From Caproicibacter sp002399225 (GTDB taxonomy: Bacteria; Bacillota; Clostridia; Oscillospirales; Acutalibacteraceae): a DNA stretch of 64,000 nucleotides. Under the pieces are notes generated by a model that did no database searches, was not told the DNA's origin, and saw only the letters and a program-made list of their open reading frames with translations. Positions 33,676 through 42,127 of this stretch are shown here, piece by piece; position 1 is the first letter of the stretch; every line of letters begins with the position of its first letter. The stretch is from the NCBI GenBank assembly GCA_036756705.1, contig DAIOKN010000009.1, positions 1 through 64,000 of the forward strand, written 5' to 3'. The translations under genes and the position numbers were made by a program.

Positions 33676-34913
33676 GCCAGTCAAACCGGATGGTTCTCAG
33701 CGTGACGCAGCTGAACACTTATGCCCGCTCCCTTCTGGAGCAGGATCCACACCTGGCTCAAGTATTCGTCACGGGAGAAATCTCCAATTTTAAAAATTAT
33801 TACCGCTCCGGTCATCTGTATTTCTCGCTCAAAGATGAAAAAAGCGTTGTAAAAGCCGTCATGTTTGCCCGCTATGCGGAGCATCTGCGTTTTTTGCCGG
33901 AAGACGGCATGAAAGTAATTGCGCGCGGGCATGTAAGCCTCTACGAGGCAACCGGACAATATCAGCTTTATGTGGAAGATTTACAGCCAGACGGCGTGGG
34001 GGACCTCAGCATTGCTTTCGAGCAGTTGAAAAAGAAGCTGGAAGCGGAGGGCCTATTCCGCAGTAAAAAACAGATTCCAAAGTTCCCGGAGACCGTAGGT
34101 GTGATCACTTCGCCTTCCGGCGCGGCCGTGCATGATATTCTCACCGTGCTGGGCCGAAGGGCCCCGGAAGTCGGGGTCGTGTTCTGTCCGGTGGCGGTGC
34201 AGGGGACGGATGCCGCCCCTCAGATAGCGGCGGCAGTCAAACGGTTCAACCGGCTGCGCTGCGCCGATGTTTTGATCGTCGGAAGAGGCGGCGGCTCAAT
34301 GGAAGATCTGTGGCCGTTCAACGAGGAAATCGTTGCCCGGGCGGTGGCGGCCTCTGAGATCCCCGTGATTTCAGCGGTTGGCCACGAGACAGACTTTACC
34401 ATCTGCGATTTTGCCGCCGACCTGCGTGCGCCGACTCCCTCTGCTGCCGCGGAACTGGCCGTGCCAGACCGAATGGAATTGCTTGCAGAGCTGGAGGCCC
34501 TGCGGCAGCAGATGCGACAGGCGATGAATTCCGTTCTGAAAGAATCCGGCAGACGCCTTGCCCAAATTTCGGAAAGCCGAGTGTTCCGCGGCATGTTTGA
34601 ACGCCTGGAACTACAAAGAGTGAGGCTCGATCAGCTTTCCTCCGCTCTCACGTCGTCGATGCAGCAGCAGATGCAAGACCGAAAGAATCGTCTGGCTGCG
34701 GTAAGCGGGAAGCTGGATGCGCTGAGCCCTCTTGCCGTGCTGTCGCGTGGCTACGCAGTGGCCTGTGATGAAGCCGGAAAACCGGTCGGCCACGCTGCAG
34801 AAGTGAGGAAAGGCCAACTTTTAAGTCTAAAGCTGGATGATGGAGATTTAGGCTGTCTGGTCCAAAGCATAAAAATCCGCAGGAAAAAAAGGTCGGAGGG
34901 GGAAAAGCTGTGA
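33672..34913 (+). CDS. xseA: Exodeoxyribonuclease VII large subunit
   Basis: Catalytic subunit of exonuclease VII, which degrades single-stranded DNA in both directions. The 413-residue protein has the N-terminal OB fold (VTQLNTYARSLLEQDPHL, GEISNFK), the catalytic core with VGVITSPSGAAVHDIL, GRGGGSMEDLWPFNEE and SAVGHETDFTICDFAADLRAPTP, a long coiled-coil region (about 275-345) and the LSRGYA end. The GTG at 33672 overlaps the preceding stop (GTGA), with GGAAGGA upstream; ATG 33690 is an alternative. It overlaps xseB by 4 nt. Confidence 0.95.
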   Translation: MSQSNRMVLSVTQLNTYARSLLEQDPHLAQVFVTGEISNFKNYYRSGHLYFSLKDEKSVVKAVMFARYAEHLRFLPEDGMKVIARGHVSLYEATGQYQLYVEDLQPDGVGDLSIAFEQLKKKLEAEGLFRSKKQIPKFPETVGVITSPSGAAVHDILTVLGRRAPEVGVVFCPVAVQGTDAAPQIAAAVKRFNRLRCADVLIVGRGGGSMEDLWPFNEEIVARAVAASEIPVISAVGHETDFTICDFAADLRAPTPSAAAELAVPDRMELLAELEALRQQMRQAMNSVLKESGRRLAQISESRVFRGMFERLELQRVRLDQLSSALTSSMQQQMQDRKNRLAAVSGKLDALSPLAVLSRGYAVACDEAGKPVGHAAEVRKGQLLSLKLDDGDLGCLVQSIKIRRKKRSEGEKL

Positions 34914-35131
34914 AACAGAAAATGACGTTTGAAGAGGCCGCCGCCAGACTGGAAGAATTGGTCAGCAAAATGGAAACGGGCGAACCTACGCTGGAAGATT
35001 CCCTGAAGCTTTTTGAAGAAGGCTCCACCCTGTCTTCTTTCTGCTATCGCAAACTGTCGGAAACGGAGCAGAAAGTTCGGTCCATCACCGACCTAGAAGA
35101 GAAGAAGGTGAAGACGGATGAACAGAATTGA
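34910..35131 (+). CDS. xseB: Exodeoxyribonuclease VII small subunit
   Basis: Small helical subunit that wraps the XseA coiled coil. The 73-residue protein contains the family core FEEAAARLEELVSKMETGEPTLEDSLKLFEEG in overlapping segments. The GTG start overlaps the xseA stop (GTGA), and the 3' end overlaps ispA by 14 nt, so all three genes are coupled. Length is normal. Confidence 0.94.
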   Translation: MKQKMTFEEAAARLEELVSKMETGEPTLEDSLKLFEEGSTLSSFCYRKLSETEQKVRSITDLEEKKVKTDEQN

Positions 35132-36005
35132 TCCGCAGAAATATGTTGAAGTGATTCAGACAGCACTCGAAAAATATGTACCGGAAAAAAAGCTGCCGCA
35201 GAGCAATCTGTTCCAAGCCATGCGGTACAGCTTGTTGGCAGGGGGAAAACGGATTCGCCCGATTCTGGTACTGGAGTTCTGCGGAGACTGCGGCGGTGAT
35301 CAAGAGTCTGCGCTTCCATTTGCCTGTGCGGTTGAGATGATCCACACTTATTCGCTGATTCACGACGATCTTCCCTGTATGGATAACGACGCTACGCGAA
35401 GGGGACATCCTTCCAATCACATCGTTTTTGGGGAGGCGCAGGCCATGCTGGCCGGGGATGCCCTTCAGGCTATGGCGTTTGAAACGATGCTTTCGCCGGA
35501 CAGCATCGCGGCGGTCGGTGCCCGGCGCGCCGCCGCCGCAACCGGTATCCTGGCAAAGGCCGCCGGTGCCTACGGTATGGCGGGCGGCCAAATGATCGAC
35601 CTGCAAAGCGAGGGAAAGCGGATTTCCGCCGATACGCTGATTCAGATGGATGAATGTAAAACGGGCGCACTGATCTGTGCGGCATGCCAGATGGGCTGCG
35701 TCCTGGCCGGAGCGGAAGAGCAAAAGCTTCATGCGGCAGAAAAATATGCCAAGGCAATCGGCCTCGCCTTTCAGATCACAGATGATATTCTCGACGTGGA
35801 AGGGGAGCAGTCACTGCTTGGCAAACCGGTCGGGAGCGACCTGGAAAACGGGAAAAGCACCTATGTGACTACTCTCGGCATGGAAAAAGCACGGCTGCTG
35901 GTTAAAGAACTGACCGGGGAGGCGGTTTCCGCCATCGAATGTTTTGGAACAGGCGGAGAATATTTGCGCAGTTTCGCCGTTCAGCTTTCTTCCAGAAAAA
36001 ACTGA
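35118..36005 (+). CDS. ispA: Farnesyl diphosphate synthase (geranyltranstransferase)
   Basis: Condenses IPP with DMAPP/GPP to form farnesyl diphosphate for later isoprenoids such as undecaprenyl phosphate. The 295-residue all-alpha enzyme has GGKRIRPILV near 43, the first Asp-rich motif DDLPCMDND near residue 82, GQMIDLQSE, KTGALI and the second motif DDILDVEG near 220. It overlaps xseB by 14 nt. xseA-xseB-ispA is the standard order; dxs, often next, is absent here. Confidence 0.95.
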   Translation: MNRIDPQKYVEVIQTALEKYVPEKKLPQSNLFQAMRYSLLAGGKRIRPILVLEFCGDCGGDQESALPFACAVEMIHTYSLIHDDLPCMDNDATRRGHPSNHIVFGEAQAMLAGDALQAMAFETMLSPDSIAAVGARRAAAATGILAKAAGAYGMAGGQMIDLQSEGKRISADTLIQMDECKTGALICAACQMGCVLAGAEEQKLHAAEKYAKAIGLAFQITDDILDVEGEQSLLGKPVGSDLENGKSTYVTTLGMEKARLLVKELTGEAVSAIECFGTGGEYLRSFAVQLSSRKN

Positions 36006-36016
36006 AAGAAATTTCA

Positions 36017-36045
36017 TTGACAGAACCGATGGAATATGATATCAT
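36017..36045 (+). promoter_or_regulatory. Promoter of rplU-prp-rpmA
   Basis: TTGACA (36017-36022), 17 nt, TATCAT (36040-36045), just after the ispA stop. Confidence 0.75.
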
Positions 36046-36051
36046 AAATAA

Positions 36052-36127
36052 GCCGCATATTCCGGGCTTTAAGAGGGGAACCCGCCTGGGAATAGCGAGT
36101 CTGAAGAAAAGGCAGGACCTAACATTC
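36052..36127 (+). ncRNA. L21 leader-like 5' UTR of rplU
   Basis: About 76 nt between the promoter and rplU with hairpin-forming GC blocks (CGCATATTCCGGGC, GGGGAACCCGCCTGGGAATAGCG) that can pair, followed by AGGCAGGACC before the ATG. Firmicute rplU operons commonly have an L21 leader proposed to mediate autoregulation; placement here is by position and partial sequence resemblance. Confidence 0.55.
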
Positions 36128-36436
36128 ATGTTTGCAGTGATTGAAACAGGCGGCAAGCAGTACAAGGTGCAAAAAGACGACGTCATTTTTGTGGAAAAGC
36201 TTGCGGCTGAAAAGGATTCCACCGTTCAGTTCCCGGTGCTTGCCGTAGCCGGCGAGGATGGAACGAAAATCGGTGCGCCCTATGTTGAGGGTGCCACTGT
36301 TACCGCGAAAGTTCTGAAAGAGGGCAAGGGGAAGAAAATCACGGTCTTTACCTACAAGCCTAAAAAGAACGAAAAACGCAAAATGGGTCACAGGCAGCCA
36401 TACACCAAGATCCAGATTGCGGAAATTAATGCGTAA
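36128..36436 (+). CDS. rplU: 50S ribosomal protein L21
   Basis: Large-subunit protein bL21, which binds 23S rRNA. The 102-residue protein begins FAVIETGGKQYKVQ and ends with KKNEKRKMGHRQPYTKIQI, both family hallmarks. ATG 36128 is chosen by homology to the short family N-terminus; the frame is open further upstream into the leader. It heads the rplU-prp-rpmA operon. Confidence 0.97.
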   Translation: MFAVIETGGKQYKVQKDDVIFVEKLAAEKDSTVQFPVLAVAGEDGTKIGAPYVEGATVTAKVLKEGKGKKITVFTYKPKKNEKRKMGHRQPYTKIQIAEINA

Positions 36437-36439
36437 AGT

Positions 36440-36760
36440 ATGATTGATTCCGAGTTTTTTACGTTTTCCGATGGGAAAAAGGCCGGATTCCGTATCAGCG
36501 GCCATTCCGGAACTGCGGAAGCAGGGAAGGACGTTGTGTGTGCCGCAGTGTCTTCCGCAGCTTATCTGGTCGTGAATACCATCACGGACCTTCTCGGCAG
36601 AAAGGTTTCGGTTTATGTAAAAGACGGTTTTATGGAATGTAAAATTGCTCCGGAAGATGCCGAGGCTTGCAGCACCCTTTTCGAAGGGCTCAGGCTTCAT
36701 TTATCGGCGCTTTCCCGGCAATATCCTCACAATATTCAGGTTAGCGACATGGAGGTGTAA
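36440..36760 (+). CDS. prp: Ribosomal-processing cysteine protease Prp
   Basis: Cysteine protease that removes the N-terminal extension of ribosomal protein L27 in Firmicutes. The 106-residue protein has the catalytic dyad H22 (GHSG) and C34 (DVVCAAVSSAAYLVVN). It lies between rplU and rpmA, the conserved place for this protease, 3 nt after rplU. Its substrate motif is present in the next gene. Confidence 0.95.
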   Translation: MIDSEFFTFSDGKKAGFRISGHSGTAEAGKDVVCAAVSSAAYLVVNTITDLLGRKVSVYVKDGFMECKIAPEDAEACSTLFEGLRLHLSALSRQYPHNIQVSDMEV

Positions 36761-36764
36761 AGTG

Positions 36765-37049
36765 ATGCTGCAAATTAACATTCAGCTTTTTGCTCATAAA
36801 AAAGGAATGGGCTCCACCAAAAACGGCCGCGATTCCGAATCCAAGCGCCTTGGTGTTAAGCGTGCAGACGGTCAGTTCGTTTTGGCGGGCAATATTCTGG
36901 TCAAACAGCGCGGAACTCATATTCATCCGGGTAAAAATGTCGGAATCGGTTCCGATGATTCCCTATTTGCCCTGATCGACGGTAAGGTAAAGTTCGAGCG
37001 CCTTGGCCGTGACCGCAAAAAGGTCAGCATTTATGCTGTAGAGTCGTAA
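36765..37049 (+). CDS. rpmA: 50S ribosomal protein L27 precursor
   Basis: Large-subunit protein bL27, whose N-terminus reaches the peptidyl-transferase centre. The 94-residue precursor starts LQINIQLFAHKKGMGSTKNG; the QLF-A junction at residues 7-10 matches the Prp cleavage site, so mature L27 would start at A10. ATG 36765 has GGAGGTG seven bases upstream (36751-36757); GTG 36762 is just before it. A strong terminator follows. Confidence 0.96.
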   Translation: MLQINIQLFAHKKGMGSTKNGRDSESKRLGVKRADGQFVLAGNILVKQRGTHIHPGKNVGIGSDDSLFALIDGKVKFERLGRDRKKVSIYAVES

Positions 37050-37070
37050 TTCTACAAGGCCAGTCAAGAG

Positions 37071-37101
37071 AGATCCCGGGTGCTGAGCCCGGGATCTTTT
37101 T
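37071..37101 (+). terminator. Terminator after rpmA
   Basis: Perfect 10-bp stem AGATCCCGGG/CCCGGGATCT (37071-37080, 37088-37097), 7-nt loop, then TTTTG. Confidence 0.85.
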
Positions 37102-37129
37102 GCTTATTTCGAGCAAAATATGGTATACT
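37100..37129 (+). promoter_or_regulatory. Promoter of obg
   Basis: TTGCTT (37100-37105), 18 nt, TATACT (37124-37129) with TG-G before it (extended -10). Confidence 0.6.
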
Positions 37130-37181
37130 TAATTTTAGAAAGTATTGGAATGTCCGGTCAAAATAAAGGAGCCTTAAAAAG

Positions 37182-38453
37182 ATGTTTGTCGATTATGCAA
37201 AAATCAAGGTAAAGGCCGGCGACGGCGGCGATGGGGCTGCCACTTTTCGCAGAGAAAAATATGTCGCGTCCGGCGGGCCGGATGGTGGCGACGGCGGACG
37301 GGGTGGCAATATTGTCTTTCAGGTGGATGAGAATCAGTCTACTTTATCCGATTTTCGCCGCCATAAAAAATTTGTGGCTGAAAACGGAAAGAACGGTTCG
37401 GGAAAACGGTGCAGCGGCCACAGCGGAAAAGACCTTACGGTGCGGGTGCCGCGAGGCACGCTGGTGAAAGATGCCGCAACAGGAAGGCTGATTGCCGACC
37501 TTTCGGCGGACGAACCCCAGGTGATTGCAAAAGGCGGTCGTGGCGGATGGGGAAACTCCCACTTTGCAACGGCGACCAGGCAAACGCCCCGTTTTTTTAA
37601 GCCGGGGCGTCCCGGAGAAGATTTGGAACTTCAGCTAGAATTAAAGCTGTTGGCAGACGTCGGGCTTGTCGGTTACCCAAACGTGGGGAAATCCACGCTG
37701 GTGTCCGTTGTCAGCGAGGCGAAACCTCAAATTGCCGATTACTCCTTTACAACCTTGACGCCGGTCCTCGGCGTAGTACGGCGGGGACCTGACCGGTCGT
37801 TCGTCATCGCCGATATCCCGGGGCTGATCGAAGGCGCAAACGAGGGTGCCGGTTTAGGGCATCAGTTTCTGCGCCATGTGGAACGGTGCAGGCTGCTGGT
37901 CCACATCGTCGATGTATCCGGAAGCGAGGGAAGAGATCCGAAAGAGGACTTCCGGGTGATCAACTCCGAACTGAAAAAGTTCAATCCGGAGCTGACAAAA
38001 CGGCCAATGCTGGTGGTCGGTAACAAGTGCGATCTGGCCGATGAAAAGCAAATACACGATTTCGAAACGTTTGTGCGCAGTCAGGGGTATGAATTTTTTC
38101 CAATCATGGCAGCCATCCGCTATCAAGTGGAACCGCTCTTAAATCGGATTGACGAGCTGCTGCAAAAACTTCCTCCCATGGTCCGGTATCAGCCGGAGCC
38201 AGCTCCGCAACACACCTTAGAAGAGACCAAACCGAACAGCGTGAAAGTGGAGAATCAAAACGGCACTTATGTTGTGGAAGGGCAATGGCTGATTCCAATT
38301 TTGCGTTCTGTCGATTTGGACGACGCGGATTCCCTCCGTTACTTTGAGCGTGTGCTGCTCCGCACCGGCGTGAATGATGCGCTGCGGAAGGCCGGTGTCT
38401 GCGAAGGGGACACCGTCAGCATTTATGGGATCGAATTTGAATATAGGGAGTAG
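37182..38453 (+). CDS. obgE: GTPase Obg (CgtA)
   Basis: Ribosome-associated GTPase needed for 50S assembly, stringent response and, in Bacillus, sporulation entry. The 423-residue protein has the glycine-rich Obg fold (residues 1-157; GDGGDGAATFRREKY, GGPDGGDGGRGGNI), G1 GYPNVGKS at 164-171, DIPGLIEGANEGAGLG, NKCD near 285 and a C-terminal OCT domain (about 345-423) with FERVLLRTGVNDALR. A GGAG Shine-Dalgarno precedes the ATG. mrnC follows after 2 nt. Confidence 0.97.
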   Translation: MFVDYAKIKVKAGDGGDGAATFRREKYVASGGPDGGDGGRGGNIVFQVDENQSTLSDFRRHKKFVAENGKNGSGKRCSGHSGKDLTVRVPRGTLVKDAATGRLIADLSADEPQVIAKGGRGGWGNSHFATATRQTPRFFKPGRPGEDLELQLELKLLADVGLVGYPNVGKSTLVSVVSEAKPQIADYSFTTLTPVLGVVRRGPDRSFVIADIPGLIEGANEGAGLGHQFLRHVERCRLLVHIVDVSGSEGRDPKEDFRVINSELKKFNPELTKRPMLVVGNKCDLADEKQIHDFETFVRSQGYEFFPIMAAIRYQVEPLLNRIDELLQKLPPMVRYQPEPAPQHTLEETKPNSVKVENQNGTYVVEGQWLIPILRSVDLDDADSLRYFERVLLRTGVNDALRKAGVCEGDTVSIYGIEFEYRE

Positions 38454-38455
38454 GA

Positions 38456-38863
38456 GTGTACCGGGTGAAACGATTTTTTGATGCTGACTGCGACCCAAAG
38501 CGGATGGGAGCTTTAACCCTGGCTTTTATCGGCGATGCGGTCTTTGAGGTATTCGTTCGCGAGAGGCTGGTCTGTCAGGCGGAAAGGCCGGTGTCTAAGC
38601 TTCACCGGGCCGCTGTCAAACAGGTTTGTGCCAAGGCGCAGGCCGGGTTTGTTCAAAAGCTGTTGCCGCTTCTGACCCAGGAAGAGCGGGAAATCCTTCG
38701 GCGTGGCAGGAATGCGCACAGCAACCACGTTCCAAAAAATTCGGAACCCGCAGAGTACCACGCCGCAACCGCCTTTGAAGCATTGTTCGGATATCTGTAT
38801 CTCAGCGGGGAGTTGGACCGTCTGAGGGAACTGTTCCAGACCGTCTGCGAAGGAGAGGGGTGA
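38456..38863 (+). CDS. mrnC: Mini-ribonuclease III
   Basis: RNase III-like enzyme without a dsRNA-binding domain that matures 23S rRNA ends. The 135-residue protein has ALTLAFIGDAVFEVFVRERL with the catalytic Asp, RGRNAHSNHVPKNS and the second acidic motif YHAATAFEALFGYLYL. The GTG at 38456 has AGGGAG upstream; a second GTG at 38465 is possible. It is coupled to obg and followed by yitT after 4 nt. Confidence 0.94.
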   Translation: MYRVKRFFDADCDPKRMGALTLAFIGDAVFEVFVRERLVCQAERPVSKLHRAAVKQVCAKAQAGFVQKLLPLLTQEEREILRRGRNAHSNHVPKNSEPAEYHAATAFEALFGYLYLSGELDRLRELFQTVCEGEG

Positions 38864-38867
38864 CAAG

Positions 38868-39788
38868 ATGCCGCAACAGATGAAAGGCAGGGCAAAGGAG
38901 TTTTCGCTGGATTTGCTCCATTACACGGTAGCAAGCGTTTTGTACGCTTTCAGCGTTAGAATGTTTACTGCCCCGAACCACATTGCGCCCGGGGGCGTGA
39001 CAGGGCTGAGCACGGTGATCAACTATCTGTCCGGCTGGCCGATTGGTATGGTGAGCCTTTTGTTTAATATCCCAATTTTCATTTGGGCTGTTTTGCAGAT
39101 TGGTTATAAACTGGTTGGTAAAACCATTGTTGCAACGGTTTTTGTCGCAGTTGCCATTGATTTTCTCGCAGTCCCACCCTACCATGGGAATCAGATGCTG
39201 GCGTCGATTTTCGGCGGTTTTCTGGAGGGCACAGGACTGTCGCTTGTCTTTATGCGCGGTGCGACAACAGGCGGCACGGATTTGATTGCCCGTCTTCTGA
39301 ACCGCAAGGTCCGCTTTGTCTCTATGGGAAAGCTGATGCTCTGCGTTGATTTCGTCGTTGTGGTAATTTCGGCTGTCGTTTACAAAAGCATGGAAAGCGC
39401 TCTGTACGCATTGATCGGTATCTTCGTTTCTACAAAAATGATCGACACCATTTTATATGGCACGGATGTCGGCACAGGAAAAGTAATGTTTATCATTTCA
39501 GAAAAAAACGAACAGATTGCTCAGAAAATCTTGGATAACGTGGAACGCGGCGTTACTTTCCTGAATTCCAAGGGCGCTTATACCGGCAGAAAAGGGGAAG
39601 TCCTTCTCTGCGCAGCGCGTCGGTACGAAGTGGTCAAAATCAAAGATATTGTCCGCTCGATCGACCGCAACGCTTTTCTAATTGTGGGAGACGCGGGGGA
39701 AATTACCGGCGAGGGTTTCCGGGAAGTACGGGCGGAAGATACGACCTTAAAAGAGCTGCTTCAGAACGCCAAGGAGAAAAAGAAGTAG
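38868..39788 (+). CDS. YitT-family membrane protein (DUF161/DUF2179)
   Basis: Membrane protein of the YitT family, 306 residues, with five to six hydrophobic segments (about 15-200) including FTAPNHIAPGGVTGLSTVINY, GLSLVFMRGATTGGTDLIARLL and VLYGTDVGTG-like text, then a soluble DUF2179 domain (residues about 215-285, KVMFIISEKNEQIAQKIL). Function is unknown in general. GGAGAGGGGTGA precedes the ATG. It is probably cotranscribed with obg-mrnC. Confidence 0.9.
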   Translation: MPQQMKGRAKEFSLDLLHYTVASVLYAFSVRMFTAPNHIAPGGVTGLSTVINYLSGWPIGMVSLLFNIPIFIWAVLQIGYKLVGKTIVATVFVAVAIDFLAVPPYHGNQMLASIFGGFLEGTGLSLVFMRGATTGGTDLIARLLNRKVRFVSMGKLMLCVDFVVVVISAVVYKSMESALYALIGIFVSTKMIDTILYGTDVGTGKVMFIISEKNEQIAQKILDNVERGVTFLNSKGAYTGRKGEVLLCAARRYEVVKIKDIVRSIDRNAFLIVGDAGEITGEGFREVRAEDTTLKELLQNAKEKKK

Positions 39789-39901
39789 CTTAGCAAGCTA
39801 TAGATCACAGATGAAGTTTATTTGTATAAATTAGAACAATATTTTCAAAAATTTCTCAAAATATTTTGTCGAATTCCTTTAGCACAATAGTGATTTAAAC
39901 C

Positions 39902-39930
39902 TTGAAATTGCCTCTAAAAAATGATATAAT
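39902..39930 (+). promoter_or_regulatory. Promoter of ilvE
   Basis: TTGAAA (39902-39907), 17 nt, TATAAT (39925-39930), with TG-A in the extended -10 position. It lies about 47 nt before the ilvE start. Confidence 0.75.
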
Positions 39931-39977
39931 AAACGTTAAATCTTTAAATCATTCATTGTGAAAGAGGGCTTTTAACC

Positions 39978-41048
39978 ATGCAGGAGATCACTGCGCAACT
40001 GAGCAAGCATCCGAAACAAAAGCCAGCCGATGAAGGCAAGCTCGGATTTGGCACAATCTTTTCGGATCACATGTTCGTGATGAATTATGATGAAGGGGAA
40101 GGATGGCACAATCCGCGTATTCTACCATTCAGCAACATTAGCCTATCCCCGGCGGCGATGTGCCTGCATTATGGACAGTCCGTCTTTGAGGGTATGAAAG
40201 CTTACCGGGCCGTCAACGGTAAAATTCTGCTGTTCCGCCCGGATAAAAATATGGCCCGTCTCAATACATCCTGCGAGAGGCTCTGCATCCCGCTGATTGA
40301 CGAGAAATTCGCAGAAAAAGCAATTGAAAAGCTGGTCTCGATCGAAAAAGACTGGGTTCCCCATGCGGAAGGTGCATCCCTTTATATCCGTCCTTTCATC
40401 ATCGGCATCGATCCGCATATCGGCGTGCATCCGGCGAAGCATCTTCTTTTTATCGTGCTGTGTTCTCCGTCCGGAAATTATTACCCGGAAGGTTTAAATC
40501 CCGTCAAAATTTATGTGGAAACCAACTATGTGCGTGCGGTACGGGGCGGCATGGGCTATACCAAAACAGCCGGGAATTATGCCGCTTCCCTGAAAGCGCA
40601 GGATGAAGCGGAAAAGCAGCAGTACACTCAGGTCCTCTGGCTGGACGGCGTTGAGCGCAAGTACATAGAAGAAGTCGGAACCATGAACGTCTTTTTTGTC
40701 ATGAACGGCGAAGTGGTGACACCATCCCTTCAGGGTTCCATTTTGCCCGGCATTACGCGCATGTCTGCCCTTGAACTACTCCGTTCCTGGAACATGAAGG
40801 TCTCCGAGCGCAGAATTTCCATTCAGGAAGTCGCCGATGCTGCAAAAGGGGGCAGGCTCCAGGAAGCTTTTGGAACCGGTACGGCCGCTGTGATTTCTCC
40901 CATTGGGCATTTAAAATGGGGCGACGACATTATGGAAATCAACGATGGTAAAATTGGGCCGATTTCCCAGCGCCTGTATGATACTCTGACCGGAATTCAG
41001 TGGGGAAAGATCAAAGATCCATTCGGCTGGACGGTAGAAGTAAAATAA
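39978..41048 (+). CDS. ilvE: Branched-chain amino acid aminotransferase
   Basis: PLP enzyme that interconverts leucine, isoleucine or valine with their 2-oxo acids. The 356-residue length fits the class IV (BCAT, eukaryote-like long) subfamily. Motifs visible are LHYGQSVFEGMKAYR, the PLP lysine K196 in GMGYTKTAGNYA, EEVGTMNVFF and GTGTAAVISP. Shine-Dalgarno is AAAGAGGG, rather far from the ATG. It is followed by a strong terminator, so it is monocistronic. Confidence 0.95.
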   Translation: MQEITAQLSKHPKQKPADEGKLGFGTIFSDHMFVMNYDEGEGWHNPRILPFSNISLSPAAMCLHYGQSVFEGMKAYRAVNGKILLFRPDKNMARLNTSCERLCIPLIDEKFAEKAIEKLVSIEKDWVPHAEGASLYIRPFIIGIDPHIGVHPAKHLLFIVLCSPSGNYYPEGLNPVKIYVETNYVRAVRGGMGYTKTAGNYAASLKAQDEAEKQQYTQVLWLDGVERKYIEEVGTMNVFFVMNGEVVTPSLQGSILPGITRMSALELLRSWNMKVSERRISIQEVADAAKGGRLQEAFGTGTAAVISPIGHLKWGDDIMEINDGKIGPISQRLYDTLTGIQWGKIKDPFGWTVEVK

Positions 41049-41065
41049 ACTCATTCATCTCTGAG

Positions 41066-41098
41066 AAAGCGGCGGCGTTCTTTCGCCGCCGCTTTTCT
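41066..41098 (+). terminator. Terminator after ilvE
   Basis: Stem AAAGCGGCGGCG/CGCCGCCGCTTT (41066-41077, 41084-41095), 6-nt loop, followed by T and CTGTTTTG. Very stable. Confidence 0.88.
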
Positions 41099-41129
41099 GT
41101 TTTGACTAGATCGCTTAGGAGACTTTTTG

Positions 41130-42023
41130 ATGCGCAAGATTCAATTTGTTGTTCCTCCGGGTTTCGACGAAGTGAAGCTGGGAAACTTTCTGCAAAAATC
41201 CTGCGGAGTTTCATCCCGACTGCTGGCAAAGCTGAAACGGGAACCGATTGGGATTATGGTAAACAGCCGCCATGCGATTACCGCCGACCTCCTTCGCGCG
41301 GGTGATTCCGTTCTACTTTGTATGCCGCAGGATGACAAAATTTTGCCGCCGGCAGACCTTCCTCTTTCTGTCCTTTATGAGGATCGGGATCTGCTGGTTA
41401 TTGATAAGCCTGCCGGCATGCCGATGTATCCTTCGCCGGGGCACGACCACGACAGTCTTGCAAACGCTTTTTCTAATTACTGTGCGGCGCATGGAGAACA
41501 AGCCGCCTTTCGGCCCGTTTACCGTCTGGACAGGGATACGACGGGGATTGTGGTCCTGGCCAAGCATTCTTACGCGGCCGCTCGGCTGTCCGGAAGAGTG
41601 AAAAAGACCTATCTTGCAGTCTGCGAAGGAGTGTTGAATGGAAGCGGAGCGATTGAAAAGCCAATCGGCATCAAAGAAGGCCATCGGCTTCAGCGCACCG
41701 TCCGTCCGGACGGGGACTATGCGCTGACCCGATGGCGCAGCCTTTTTACCGGAAACGGGTACAGCCTGCTGGCCCTTTGGCTGAAAACAGGCCGAACCCA
41801 TCAGATCCGCGTCCACCTTTCGGACTGCGGACATCCGCTGGCAGGCGATGATTTCTATGGCGGCAGCCTTTCCTTTCTGTGCAGGCAGGCCTTGCACTGC
41901 GCGGAAGTACGGCTGGATCATCCCGTGACAAAAAGGAGGCTTCGAATTGTGAAAAAGCCACCGAAAGACATGGAAGATTTAATCAGATGGATGCAACAAT
42001 CTACACAAGAAAAATTTGAATAA
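41130..42023 (+). CDS. RluA-family pseudouridine synthase
   Basis: Converts uridine to pseudouridine in rRNA or tRNA; exact target not predictable. The 297-residue protein has an N-terminal S4-like region, LLVIDKPAGMPMYPSPGHD, the catalytic aspartate motif YRLDRDTTGIVVLAK near residue 133, and LKTGRTHQIRVHLSDCGHPLAGDDFYGG. ATG 41130 has AGGAGA seven bases upstream (41117-41122); the TTG just before is not preferred. Stands alone between ilvE and the ABC transporter. Confidence 0.93.
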   Translation: MRKIQFVVPPGFDEVKLGNFLQKSCGVSSRLLAKLKREPIGIMVNSRHAITADLLRAGDSVLLCMPQDDKILPPADLPLSVLYEDRDLLVIDKPAGMPMYPSPGHDHDSLANAFSNYCAAHGEQAAFRPVYRLDRDTTGIVVLAKHSYAAARLSGRVKKTYLAVCEGVLNGSGAIEKPIGIKEGHRLQRTVRPDGDYALTRWRSLFTGNGYSLLALWLKTGRTHQIRVHLSDCGHPLAGDDFYGGSLSFLCRQALHCAEVRLDHPVTKRRLRIVKKPPKDMEDLIRWMQQSTQEKFE

Positions 42024-42049
42024 TGTTTCAATTTAATCTCATAAGATAC

Positions 42050-42078
42050 TTGAATTATGAATAATTATGCGATATAAT
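42050..42078 (+). promoter_or_regulatory. Promoter of the amino-acid ABC transporter operon
   Basis: TTGAAT (42050-42055), 17 nt, TATAAT (42073-42078). Confidence 0.75.
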
Positions 42079-42090
42079 TAACTTTAGTCA

Positions 42091-42103
42091 TTCAATCATT
42101 GAA
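42091..42103 (+). promoter_or_regulatory. Operator-like palindrome at the ABC transporter promoter
   Basis: TTCAAT-C-ATTGAA, a perfect 6-bp inverted repeat 13-25 nt after the -10, so it would lie at about +6 to +18 of the transcript. Its position fits a repressor site. The regulator is unknown. Confidence 0.4.
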
Positions 42104-42127
42104 CTTTAAATAAAGGGGTTGTTTGCC

